Assembly: GCA_022797535.1 (NCBI GenBank)
Contig: JAAWKU010000008.1
Coordinates: 1-48,480, forward strand
Reading direction: 5' to 3'
Length of the DNA: 48,480 nucleotides
Source of the DNA: Lachnospiraceae bacterium
Lineage (GTDB): Bacteria; Bacillota; Clostridia; Lachnospirales; Lachnospiraceae
Position 1 is the first letter of the stretch, and every line of letters starts with the position of its first letter. The notes beneath the pieces were generated by a model. That model was given only the letters and a program-made list of their open reading frames with translations, made no database searches and was not told where the DNA came from. This document shows, piece after piece, positions 27,584 to 35,627 of this stretch. The position numbers were made by a program, and so were the translations under genes.

Positions 27584-28485
27584 CCCTCCACATCCTTTCC
27601 GAAGCGGTTCTCCACGATGAACAGCAGTCCGATGATCAGCACCATGACGATGGACATCAGCACGGCCGCAGAGGAGAGCTTCTGATAGTCAAGGTTCCGG
27701 AACGTATTATTCATGAATGTCTGCAGCATGTAAATGCTCTCGTAGGGGTAATCCCCGCTCAGCAAATAAATTTCGCGGAACACCTTGAAGGAATTAATCA
27801 ATGACATAATCGTCACAAACAATATGGTAGACGACAGATACCGAATCTTAATATGGAAGAACGTTTGCAGCGCAGTAGCGCTCTCCATGCGGGCCACCTC
27901 CAGGATATCCTTGGGGATACTGGAGAGAGCCGCCATGAACAGAATCATATTATATCCCAGATTTTTCCAGAGAAAAAGGATTGTCAGCACGATGCGGCCA
28001 TGGTCGGACTTCAGCCAGTCAATGGGGCTGGCCCCAAACACAGACATCATATCGTTTACTACGCCGTTGTAGTGGAACAGAACCTGCCAGACCAGCACCA
28101 CCGAAGCCACCGGTACCATCATGGGGCTTAGGAAAAAAGTCCTGAACTGGCTTTTGAAAGGAATCTTGGATTCCAGCAGGATTGCCAACAGCAAGGACAA
28201 TACCACGGCCATGGGCACCGAAATGCCGGCAAACTTGGCGGTATTGGACACCGCCGATCGGAACGCCGCATTGTTTATAATATTTTTAAAATTATCTAAA
28301 AATACAAAATTTCGGCTGATGGGATTGTCTACCATGGCATAATAAATGATCACGATAAAGGGAATTACAAAAAAAGTCATAACCCCCAGGAAGCTGGGGG
28401 CTATGAACAGCCCCGAGCTTCTCTTCTCCCTCTTTAACCGTCTGCCCATACTGGCATGGGCCTTTTTCTGTTTCGATTTCTTCAA
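27580..28485 (-). CDS. Carbohydrate-type ABC transporter permease (MalF-like) with an unusual EAA loop
   Basis: The 301-residue membrane subunit has six predicted helices, beginning FIAPSFLGVMTFFVIPFI. It is the partner of the MalG-like permease, with which it overlaps by four bases. The cytoplasmic coupling loop reads ILEVARMESATALQTFFHI. The conserved glycine of the usual EAAxxDGA pattern is replaced, giving MESA, and the following leucine-proline is altered. This could change how it engages an ATPase. The gene follows the first lipoprotein by 15 bases and belongs to the same transcript. The start ATG lies behind a GGAGG-containing stretch. Confidence 0.88.
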   Translation of the reverse strand: MKKSKQKKAHASMGRRLKREKRSSGLFIAPSFLGVMTFFVIPFIVIIYYAMVDNPISRNFVFLDNFKNIINNAAFRSAVSNTAKFAGISVPMAVVLSLLLAILLESKIPFKSQFRTFFLSPMMVPVASVVLVWQVLFHYNGVVNDMMSVFGASPIDWLKSDHGRIVLTILFLWKNLGYNMILFMAALSSIPKDILEVARMESATALQTFFHIKIRYLSSTILFVTIMSLINSFKVFREIYLLSGDYPYESIYMLQTFMNNTFRNLDYQKLSSAAVLMSIVMVLIIGLLFIVENRFGKDVEG

Positions 28486-28500
28486 GGCTCTTATGCCTCC

Positions 28501-30819
28501 TTAGCTGTTCTCACTTACATAGGTCTGCACCCGGCTCTGAATCACATCCGCAACCTCCCGGGCACTCCTCTGTCCTTCGAAGAAGGGCTGAGCCTCCTCC
28601 TGGATGATGTTGAGTATGGTCTGGTCATTGTTGGTGGCTGCCACCGAACTGTTGATCAGATCCCTTAAATCCTGTATCTGTTCCGGCGTGGCGGCATAGA
28701 TTTCACACTCCCAGTCATCATACCCCCAGGTAACCTTGGGCCAGATCATGGGATTGCCGTCTTCGTCCAGCATAATCTCCCCGTTTTCATCGTAAGAGCC
28801 GTTTTCCTCCATGGCCTTCGCAAAGGTTTCTTCCAGCATATCCTTTCTGATGGGCAAATAGCTGATGCCGCCGCGTTCCGATACCTCCTCATACTGCAGC
28901 ATGGACTCGATAAAGGCCCACGCGCCCTCAGGGTTAGCGCTCTTGGTGGTGATGGCATAGCAGTTCTGACCGTTGATACGATTGCCGCCGCTGCCATCCA
29001 CTGTAGGATAACCGATAAAGGTAATGGGATCATTGAACATCTGGCAATACATCTGCATCTGTGTTACTTCCCAGATACTTATGTCATTGAGCAGTACCTT
29101 GCCGTCGGAAATCTGTTTCGGAAGGCTCTCCCCCTCTCTGTCCCATTCTGTCTCCGCCTCAAAGGTATTGGCAAACTCCAGAATATCCAAAAAGTCCTGA
29201 CTGTCAAAGCTGCATTTTCCAGTGCTGTAGTCTATGAAAGAATCACTGCTGTACTGCAGGCAGGTGCTCAGCATACTGGCCTTGGAAGAATAGCTGAAAA
29301 GTTTTGCCTCCGGATACTGGGCCGCAAATTCCATAACATCCTTGATGGTCCAGCTGGTGCGGTCGCCCAGTTGGGAAGTCCGCCCTATGATGGTGGAAAT
29401 CGAGAACCCTGTGGGGATGCACACCAACTGATCCTTAAAAGTGTATGCATTCAGCACTGTTTCCATCAATTCATCCCGCTTCACGGAACTGGATTCCAGA
29501 TAGGGGGACAGATCCGTCAGAAGCCCCTTGGCCACATATGTGTTCACATTGCCAAAAGTCAGATCTATGATATCCGGGCAGTTGCTGCTGGTAATAGCGT
29601 TATTCAGCGCTGTCATGGCATCCTGGTACTTGGTTTCTGACCACTCCGTGCTATCGTCAAAATATGTAACAATTCGAACCTTATATATATCACTCTGCTT
29701 GTTAAAGTTGACCACAGCCTCCTGTATTTCCTGGTTGCTATACATGGTAGCCAGTGTAATAATCTTCTTCTCTGTCACTTCGGAGGCTTCCTTCTTGGTC
29801 AGTAAAGCAATCTCCCTGCTGTTGCTGCTCCAGTTCTCCGAGTACACCGCAATCCGGCCGTCCTCCAGAGGCTGGATCATCCGAATATAGCCACCGTTAA
29901 TATCACAGTCCGTCCAGACCAGAATCTCCTCGGCGGTTCCCGTCTCCAGGTCGTACTTCCAGAGTTTGGAGCCATCGTTGACCAGAAAACCGCCTTCCGG
30001 CGCAGGAGTCAACGCACCACTGTTGTAAGAAGAAGGCATGCCGCTGTGAACGGTTCCCATGGCTTTGTTGACCAGATCCACCTCCACACACTCCATACCG
30101 GATCCATTGCCATAGCGAGTAATCAGCACCTTGCCATCTTCTGTAACGCCAAGGGAATTAACCCAGTCAGAACCAGTGTCAATCTTCGCCAGAAGTTTTG
30201 CGTCCATGTTGAACACTATGATAAATGCGTTCCCTCTTGTCATACCGCTGCCGCTCACCTGGGCGTATAGTCTTCCCTCGTTGTCGATAACCATGTTCTG
30301 CACATAGCCGTCTTCAGAATCCTCCAGCTTCAACGCCTCAGTGATATCCTCCTTCAGCAGCTGTTTCCCCTCCGGGTTAAATTTCAGCAGAAAATAATTC
30401 TGGCTGTAATTTCCTTCCTCATCCGTTACAGATGCGTTCAGCAGACAGATCATATTGTTTTCCTGGTCAAAAACCAGACCATTCATGGGATATGTATAGT
30501 CTGCGCCCTCTATGGTCAGGTCCAGGGGCAATTCCACCGTCTCTCCTGTCTCCAGGTTCCTGCGGTAAAATTTCTGACCGCTCTCCTGGGTCTCCTCATT
30601 ATAAAAGTAGGAAGAATAATACAGATCCCCTCCCCTGAGCACGGGGTCGCTTATGTTCTGCTCCCCCTCGTCGGCCGTCAGATCTATAAACTCAGGCACA
30701 TAGAGAAAGCCCTGTGGTATCTCCTCCTGCTGCTCCTTACCGCAGGCTGCCAGTGATAACAGCAGCGCCGCCGCCGAGACCAGGGCAAGTATTCTCTTTA
30801 TATATCCTTTTTTCTTCAT
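28501..30819 (-). CDS. Large extracellular solute-binding lipoprotein, first of two paralogues
   Basis: The 772-residue lipoprotein has a basic N-terminus, a hydrophobic run and the lipobox LAAC (cysteine about residue 26). Residues about 45-355 show repeated strand motifs (GGDLYYSSYFYN, DGKVLITRYGNG, EGGFLVNDGSKLW, DGRIAVYSENW), suggesting a beta-propeller. From about residue 365 the sequence resembles SBP family 1: NFNKQSDIYKVRIVTYFDD, SSNCPDIIDLTFGN and QLVCIPTGFSI. It shares layout and C-terminal end (EEAQPFFEGQRSAREVADVI) with the 768-residue protein that closes the cluster. The frame is open 62 codons upstream, but only the ATG at 30819 has GGGAGGAG and a signal peptide behind it. It heads the operon. 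Confidence 0.85.
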   Translation of the reverse strand: MKKKGYIKRILALVSAAALLLSLAACGKEQQEEIPQGFLYVPEFIDLTADEGEQNISDPVLRGGDLYYSSYFYNEETQESGQKFYRRNLETGETVELPLDLTIEGADYTYPMNGLVFDQENNMICLLNASVTDEEGNYSQNYFLLKFNPEGKQLLKEDITEALKLEDSEDGYVQNMVIDNEGRLYAQVSGSGMTRGNAFIIVFNMDAKLLAKIDTGSDWVNSLGVTEDGKVLITRYGNGSGMECVEVDLVNKAMGTVHSGMPSSYNSGALTPAPEGGFLVNDGSKLWKYDLETGTAEEILVWTDCDINGGYIRMIQPLEDGRIAVYSENWSSNSREIALLTKKEASEVTEKKIITLATMYSNQEIQEAVVNFNKQSDIYKVRIVTYFDDSTEWSETKYQDAMTALNNAITSSNCPDIIDLTFGNVNTYVAKGLLTDLSPYLESSSVKRDELMETVLNAYTFKDQLVCIPTGFSISTIIGRTSQLGDRTSWTIKDVMEFAAQYPEAKLFSYSSKASMLSTCLQYSSDSFIDYSTGKCSFDSQDFLDILEFANTFEAETEWDREGESLPKQISDGKVLLNDISIWEVTQMQMYCQMFNDPITFIGYPTVDGSGGNRINGQNCYAITTKSANPEGAWAFIESMLQYEEVSERGGISYLPIRKDMLEETFAKAMEENGSYDENGEIMLDEDGNPMIWPKVTWGYDDWECEIYAATPEQIQDLRDLINSSVAATNNDQTILNIIQEEAQPFFEGQRSAREVADVIQSRVQTYVSENS

Positions 30820-30896
30820 ATTCTCCTCCCTTTCCATATGGATCAGGTATACCAGCGCGTCCATTAATCCATACCGTATGCTATTTTCACCAAATA

Positions 30897-30953
30897 AGTA
30901 TAGCACAGCAGTCTGCAAAATGCATCTTAAGACTTCATGAATAATTCTTAAGA
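30897..30953 (-). promoter_or_regulatory. Promoter with two TCTTAAGA boxes for the transporter/HlyD cluster
   Basis: Read leftward: an extended -10, TGC-TATACT (30905-30897), lies about 80 bases before the first lipoprotein gene. The -35 region is poor. Two identical palindromic boxes TCTTAAGA at 30925-30932 and 30946-30953 are 21 bp apart, or two helical turns, with the nearer one abutting the -35 position. A weak -35 plus phased boxes suggests an activator. The boxes could also pair with each other as an RNA hairpin from upstream readthrough. Confidence 0.5.
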
Positions 30954-30964
30954 TTTTTTTACGA

Positions 30965-31864
30965 TTATGCAACATTCTGTTCATGGTCCATGAACGCAGA
31001 ACCATTTATTATCATGATTATGAATACCAGGACGATACCCGCCCCCCCGATGACGGCATACCAGACCACACTCTCCGGAATCCAGGCATATGCCATATCA
31101 CTCAACAGAGCGGACATACCGTTAAACACCAGATGGGCCAGCATCCCCGGAATCAGGCTGCGGTAGCGCTGGCACAGATATCCCAGCACCAGCCCGATCA
31201 CAAACGCATAGACACCCTGGACCAGATTCATATGATAAATGCCGAACAATAACGCCTGGATGCAATTAGCGATCCAGAATGCCGCCCTGGGGCTGCGCAT
31301 TCCCTCCACTGCTTTACGGGAATAGTGGAAGGCTACGCCCCTGAATGCCAGTTCCTCCCCCACAGGGGCCAGAATCACAGCCGCCATATTGGCCCACAGA
31401 TCGTTCCCTATGCCGGCGTTTTCCATCAACTGCTGATAGCGCTCCAGCACCTGCGGAACCAGCGTATAAACCAGCTGCAGCAGACAGTTTATTCCATAAT
31501 TCAGCGCCACGGCAATAAAAAACACCACTAACAGCGTCCGGGGAGAGAACACTCTGGCAGCGGACATTCTGGTGAATTTCTGTCTGCCGCAGCCAAAATA
31601 ATACCAGGGAACAAATACCAGCAACAACAGCACGCCAGTCACCACCAGGACAACTCCCATAATACTTCCCAGATTTACCAACAAATCTTTTGTCATCTGA
31701 CTGGTATCCCCTCCGTTCGCAGCCGCCTGCATCCCCCGGCGCACGCCTTCTATGAACGCATACGGAAGAATCGTCACCATACTGCCCACAAGCTGCACGC
31801 CAAGTGCCGCCAACAAAGTCAAAACACTCAATCCAGCCCAGCCGATCCTCTTTCCAACCGTCAT
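30965..31864 (-). CDS. CPBP-family (CAAX-like) intramembrane metalloprotease
   Basis: The 299-residue protein has about eight hydrophobic segments. The protease motifs are in order: EELAFRG (about residue 168), FGIYHMN and HLVFNGMSAL, supplying the glutamates, arginine and histidines of the ABI/CPBP site. Bacterial members are linked to bacteriocin self-immunity, anti-sigma-factor or signal processing, but none of those partners is evident here. The start follows GGAGGCAG. It lies about 90 bases after tsf with no visible terminator, so readthrough is possible. The transporter cluster promoter lies immediately beyond its stop. Confidence 0.88.
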   Translation of the reverse strand: MTVGKRIGWAGLSVLTLLAALGVQLVGSMVTILPYAFIEGVRRGMQAAANGGDTSQMTKDLLVNLGSIMGVVLVVTGVLLLLVFVPWYYFGCGRQKFTRMSAARVFSPRTLLVVFFIAVALNYGINCLLQLVYTLVPQVLERYQQLMENAGIGNDLWANMAAVILAPVGEELAFRGVAFHYSRKAVEGMRSPRAAFWIANCIQALLFGIYHMNLVQGVYAFVIGLVLGYLCQRYRSLIPGMLAHLVFNGMSALLSDMAYAWIPESVVWYAVIGGAGIVLVFIIMIINGSAFMDHEQNVA

Positions 31865-31952
31865 TTCTGCCTCCTGCCATTTAAGAAAAGCAGAAAGAAA
31901 TCCGTTTGCCAGATCTCTTCCTGCCCGTTATCCGTTGTCTTAATTAATCTGC

Positions 31953-32891
31953 TTATTTGCCCATCTGCGCGGCAACCTCCGCCGCAAAATCCTCGTTCTT
32001 CTTCTCCAGGCCTTCACCTGTTTCGAAGCGGACAAACCTCTTAATCTTCAGATCCGCACCGTTGTCCTTTGCCACCTGAGCCACATACTGAGAAACGGTC
32101 TGCTTGCCATCCTCGGCTTTTACATATACCTGTTCCAGCAGACATACTTCCTTGAGTTCCTTCTTAAGCCTGCCTTCCACAGCTCCTTCGATCACCTTCT
32201 CGGGCTTGCCCGCCATCTTGGGATCCTGCTCAATCTGTGCGGCAATGATCTCCCTCTCATGAGCCTTGAACTCCTCTGATACTTCCTCGGTAGCCACATA
32301 CTTGGGGTTCAATGCAGCCACCTGCATGGCCAGATTGGTCAGAGCCTCCTTCACCCCGTCGTTCACCACATTGGTCTCAGCTTCCACGATAACGCCGATA
32401 CGGCCGCCGCCATGTACATAGGACACCACACAGCCGTTCTCTGCAACCACTTTCTCGAACCGGCGGATACTCAGCTTCTCACCGATCACCGCAATCTTAT
32501 CCACCAGCGCCTCCTGTACGGTCTTGCCAGGCTCTCCCTTCCACTGTTCAGCCAGAAAAGCCTCCATATCCCCGGCTTCCGTCTCCACAGCCTGCTCCGC
32601 CACAGCTTCAACAAACTGCTGGAAGGTTTCGTTCTTGGCCACGAAGTCGGTCTCAGAATTTACCTCCACCACTGCGGCGGCATTGTCGCCCTTAGTGGCG
32701 ATGCGGCAAATGCCCTCCGCTGCAATCCTTCCTTCTTTCTTTACTGCCTTTGCCTGGCCGCTCTTCCTCAGAACCTCCACGGCCTCTTCCATATTTCCAC
32801 CTGTCTCATTCAGGGCCTTCTTACAATCCATCATGCCTGCGCCAGTCATCTCGCGCAGTTCCTTTACCATTGCTGCGGTAATCTCAGCCAT
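31953..32891 (-). CDS. tsf: Translation elongation factor Ts
   Basis: EF-Ts releases GDP from EF-Tu so that it can reload. The 312-residue protein starts with the UBA-like N-terminal domain (AMVKELREMTGAGMMDCKKA). It continues with EGRIAAEGICRIA, VEVNSETDFVAKN and the C-terminal block LLEQVYVKAEDGKQTVSQYV. Length is normal. The ATG follows AGGAGGAAGGGAAT. It is paired with rpsB as in nearly all bacteria, but the 154-base gap holds an unusual repeat element (element A) whose last copy runs up to this ribosome site. Confidence 0.97.
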   Translation of the reverse strand: MAEITAAMVKELREMTGAGMMDCKKALNETGGNMEEAVEVLRKSGQAKAVKKEGRIAAEGICRIATKGDNAAAVVEVNSETDFVAKNETFQQFVEAVAEQAVETEAGDMEAFLAEQWKGEPGKTVQEALVDKIAVIGEKLSIRRFEKVVAENGCVVSYVHGGGRIGVIVEAETNVVNDGVKEALTNLAMQVAALNPKYVATEEVSEEFKAHEREIIAAQIEQDPKMAGKPEKVIEGAVEGRLKKELKEVCLLEQVYVKAEDGKQTVSQYVAQVAKDNGADLKIKRFVRFETGEGLEKKNEDFAAEVAAQMGK

Positions 32892-32905
32892 ATTCCCTTC
32901 CTCCT

Positions 32906-33040
32906 ATTTTAGTTCCGCATATTCCCTCACGGCACACATTCCTGTGATCTATTCATGGCCGCCTGCGCGTCCCTGCATAGATCAGCGCGCCTTCCGGGAA
33001 TATGCTGATTTTAGTTCCGCATTTTCCCTTCCGGCACACA
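32906..33040 (-). repeat. Paired-repeat intergenic element A between rpsB and tsf
   Basis: Two 33-bp direct copies (32906-32938 and 33008-33040) differ at three positions. Read leftward each ends in GCGGAACTAAAAT. The 69-bp spacer holds the inverted repeat GATCTAT/ATAGATC (32946-32952 and 32977-32983). A second pair GCGCG/CGCGC (32965-32969 and 32986-32990) interleaves with it. The copy next to tsf leads directly into its ribosome binding site. Element B at 40430-40553 has the same design. Confidence 0.75.
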
Positions 33041-33045
33041 GAGTC

Positions 33046-33798
33046 TTACGCTTCCTCTGCCACTTCCTCAATATCGGTTGCCTCGGCCTGCACGTCCTGA
33101 GCAGTGTACACTGCCTCACCCTGGTTGGCCTCGATCACGGCGTCTGCCATCTTGGACACAATCAGTTTAACGGCCCTGATTGCGTCGTCATTGCCGGGGA
33201 TGATGTAATCCAGTTCCTCGGGATCGCAGTTGGTATCGCCGATACCGATCAGGGTGATGCCCAAAGCCCTGGCTTCCTGTACGCAGATTTTCTCCTTCTT
33301 GGGGTCTACTACAAAAATCGCGTCGGGAATTCTGGTCATATCTTTAATGCCACCCAGGTTCTTCTCCAGCTTTTCCCATTCCTTCTTAAGCTGAATAACC
33401 TCTTTCTTGGGCAGTACGTCAAATGTACCATCGGTGGACATGGTCTCTATGGCCCGCAGTCTGGTAATACGGGACTGAATGGTCTTGAAGTTGGTCAGCA
33501 TTCCGCCCAGCCATCTCTCGTTTACATAGTACATACCGCAGCGCTCGGCCTCAGCTTTAACTGCATCCTGCGCCTGCTTCTTGGTGCCGACAAACAGGAT
33601 CGTGCCGCCCTGCGCAGCAATCTCGGAAACGGCTTTATATGCCTCGTCTACCTTGACCACAGATTTCTGCAGATCAATGATATGAATACCGTTTCTCTCG
33701 GTGAAGATATAGGGAGCCATCTTGGGGTTCCATCTTCTGGTCTGGTGTCCAAAATGTACACCTGCTTCAAGTAACTGCTTCATGGAAATAACGCTCAT
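33046..33798 (-). CDS. rpsB: 30S ribosomal protein S2
   Basis: S2 is a protein of the small ribosomal subunit. The 250-residue sequence begins with [20 protein letters not shown] and continues with [11 protein letters not shown], the [17 protein letters not shown] block, [13 protein letters not shown] and [17 protein letters not shown]. The acidic tail is typical of Firmicutes. The ATG follows ACGGAGGTAG. It has a strong promoter and a long structured leader, and it lies downstream of the flagellar/chemotaxis cluster, as in Bacillus subtilis. Confidence 0.98.
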   Translation of the reverse strand: MSVISMKQLLEAGVHFGHQTRRWNPKMAPYIFTERNGIHIIDLQKSVVKVDEAYKAVSEIAAQGGTILFVGTKKQAQDAVKAEAERCGMYYVNERWLGGMLTNFKTIQSRITRLRAIETMSTDGTFDVLPKKEVIQLKKEWEKLEKNLGGIKDMTRIPDAIFVVDPKKEKICVQEARALGITLIGIGDTNCDPEELDYIIPGNDDAIRAVKLIVSKMADAVIEANQGEAVYTAQDVQAEATDIEEVAEEA

Positions 33799-33958
33799 TT
33801 TTCTACCTCCGTTTGGTTATCCGGCCCGTGTCCCGGCGCCGTCCTCCGTGCTTTCTGATCTGCCGACACCGCGTTAAAGCCCCGGCCGCTTCGGCCGCTA
33901 TCCCGTCCTGAAAGGGGGACACCACCGCCGAATAAAAGCACGTGTGTTTTTTCACAAC
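33799..33958 (-). other. Structured 5' leader of rpsB (possible S2 autoregulatory leader)
   Basis: About 155 bases separate the predicted transcription start from the rpsB start. The leader contains the perfect hairpin CGGCC-GAAGC-GGCCG. A distant pair GTGTCCC...GGGACAC would close a large multi-branched structure around it. Ribosomal protein leaders often bind the encoded protein to limit its own synthesis. That role is inferred here and no specific published S2 motif has been matched. Confidence 0.5.
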
Positions 33959-33964
33959 ATTGCG

Positions 33965-33993
33965 AGTATATCATAAAAAAAGCCTGTTGGCAA
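33965..33993 (-). promoter_or_regulatory. Promoter of rpsB-tsf
   Basis: Read leftward: -35 TTGCCA, a 17-bp spacer, and -10 TATACT. It begins six bases after the end of the last flagellar-cluster gene, with no terminator between. Readthrough from that cluster into rpsB is therefore also likely. Confidence 0.8.
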
Positions 33994-33998
33994 GTTTT

Positions 33999-34841
33999 TT
34001 ATCTTAATTTACAAATAATTCTGGCAATTTCTTCATGGGTTGCCCCCAGGGGGATCTCATGGGTGCCGGTAATGATGGAGTGGTCGTACCCATTGTCACA
34101 CAGGAATCGGTCAAAAACCCAGTAATCCTCCACCAGCCCCAGTTCCTGCAGGTTCTTGCTCACCGTTACCGAACTCTCCCCACGACTGATAACCAGGACG
34201 ACCACGTCCTCTGCCTGAGAAGGGCTGACTATAGGCTCCTCTGTAGGCTTGGGCGTTGCGCTGGCCGCAGGCTCCGCTGTGGGCTCGGGTGATGCGCTGG
34301 CCGTGGGCTTGGGTGTAGCGCTGGCCCCAGGCTCCGTTGTGGGCTTGGGCGTTGCGCTGGCTGTGGGATCCGCTGTGGGCTTGGGCGTTGCGCTGGCCGT
34401 GGGCTTGGGTGTAGCACTGGCCCCAGGCTCCGTTGTGGGCTTGGGCGTTGCGCTGGCCGCGGGCTCCGCTGTGGGCTTGGGCGTTGCGCTGGCCGTGGGC
34501 TTGGGTGTAGCACTGGCCCCAGGCTCCGTTGTGGGCTTGGGCGTTGCGCTGGCTGTGGGCTCAGGCGTAGGACTGGCTGTGGATTCTATTGCGGGTTCGG
34601 GAGTTGCGCTGACTGCCGGCTCTGCCGTGGGTTCCACAGCCGCTCCGGGCACGGGGCTGGCGGTGGCCAGATCCGCCAGTACCCCTCCCTGGCTTTCCAG
34701 CTCCAGTTCCGCCGCCCTCCGCAAGATTTCCTCATCGGTCATCTGCGCCTGTCCCTGGCTATAACCCATGAGCAGCGCCGTCACGATAATGCCGATGCCC
34801 AGCGCTCGCAAGTAATATTTTAATCGTGTTCTATTCATCAA
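33999..34841 (-). CDS. Membrane-anchored protein with Pro/Thr repeat stalk and MltG-type LysM-like domain
   Basis: The 280-residue protein has an N-terminal membrane helix (about residues 10-28). A low-complexity stalk of about 150 residues follows, built from ATPKPT, TEPG and AEPA units. The C-terminal 65 residues (ISRGESSVTVSKNLQELGLV, then GTHEIPLGATHEEIARI) resemble the LysM-like N-domain of MltG/YceG lytic transglycosylases. The catalytic domain is absent, so it is not an MltG enzyme. It probably binds peptidoglycan at a distance from the membrane. The ATG overlaps the stop of the DUF6115 gene (ATGA). It is the last gene of the flagellar cluster before rpsB. Confidence 0.68.
   Translation of the reverse strand: MMNRTRLKYYLRALGIGIIVTALLMGYSQGQAQMTDEEILRRAAELELESQGGVLADLATASPVPGAAVEPTAEPAVSATPEPAIESTASPTPEPTASATPKPTTEPGASATPKPTASATPKPTAEPAASATPKPTTEPGASATPKPTASATPKPTADPTASATPKPTTEPGASATPKPTASASPEPTAEPAASATPKPTEEPIVSPSQAEDVVVLVISRGESSVTVSKNLQELGLVEDYWVFDRFLCDNGYDHSIITGTHEIPLGATHEEIARIICKLR
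34250..34560 (-). repeat. 96-bp tandem repeats inside the stalk of the MltG-like gene
   Basis: Identical segments beginning GCTCCGTTGTGGGC on the + strand occur at 34331, 34427 and 34523, exactly 96 bp apart. Each repeat encodes 32 residues. It is built from shorter 12- and 20-residue ASATPKP subunits, so the array is a repeat of repeats. The frame is kept throughout, so copy number could vary between strains without destroying the protein. Confidence 0.85.
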
Positions 34842-35590
34842 TCATTTCTTCCTTCAAACAAATCAATGACCAGTTTCACTTCTCCCACTCCAAGATCCAA
34901 CTGTCTGGCAATGGCCACATCTGAATGACCCTGGCGGTGAAGTTCCAGGATCTGGTCGTTTTTATTGCTGTAACTCTCTGTGCCCTCCAGCTCCTGTTGA
35001 GGTTCTGAGGCATTCTCCTCTCCTGATTCTGGCTCCGGCAGAAGGACCTCCTCTCCAGCTTCCTCTCCCCCGGCCTGCAAAACCTGAAACGCAGGGGCTA
35101 CCACTTGGCGGGCCATCTGGGTTGCCGCCTCAGTCTCTCTCAGCGCCATCTCCGCCTCCCGGGTCACTGCTTCCACTTCCCTGCCCGCAATCTCAGCCTC
35201 CTTGACTCTCTGCTCCACTTCCGAAGCCGCATTTTTCAGATTGTCATGCTTGGCGTTGAGCATATCATACAGGAACATGATTTCCTGTTGACTCTTGTTG
35301 ATCTGTCCCAGCACAGTCTCCGAGTATTCGTCCACCGCCATGATTTTCTCATTGGATAAACGCTCCAGAGAACGCTCCGTCTTTTCCATGGACTCCCTGA
35401 TGGCTTCCTCCACGGTGTCGTCCACCTGGCTGCGTATTCTCTCCAACTCCTTGGCTACCAGATCGCCTATCTCGTCCCGGGCCATCTCCCTGTCGTGGAC
35501 CAGGCTGTCGTCTTTCCCGTTTGGAATCAGAAAGCTGGCCGCAAACACAAGGATTCCGATGACCAGAAGCACTATCTCCATACTATTCAT
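34838..35590 (-). CDS. DUF6115 protein in the SwrB position of the flagellar cluster
   Basis: The 250-residue protein has one N-terminal membrane helix (IVLLVIGILVFAASFLIP). A long acidic coiled-coil region of about 140 residues follows. The last 45 residues, with QILELHRQGHSDVAIARQLD and GVGEVKLVIDLF, resemble a helix-turn-helix of DUF6115. Bacillus subtilis SwrB, which promotes flagellar type III secretion, has the same layout (helix, helical body, HTH-like end) and lies between sigD and rpsB. The match in position and design makes a SwrB-like role likely. This protein is longer than SwrB (about 167 residues). The downstream gene overlaps its stop. Confidence 0.7.
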   Translation of the reverse strand: MNSMEIVLLVIGILVFAASFLIPNGKDDSLVHDREMARDEIGDLVAKELERIRSQVDDTVEEAIRESMEKTERSLERLSNEKIMAVDEYSETVLGQINKSQQEIMFLYDMLNAKHDNLKNAASEVEQRVKEAEIAGREVEAVTREAEMALRETEAATQMARQVVAPAFQVLQAGGEEAGEEVLLPEPESGEENASEPQQELEGTESYSNKNDQILELHRQGHSDVAIARQLDLGVGEVKLVIDLFEGRND

Positions 35591-35627
35591 AGTCCCATTA
35601 TTCCTTCCCCTCTGACTGTTCGTTACG

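Noticed and set aside
34249-34764. A long open frame on the + strand opposite the Pro/Thr repeat region
   Set aside because: It is a low-complexity by-product of the in-frame 96-bp repeats; the leftward frame has a ribosome site, signal anchor and a recognisable end domain.
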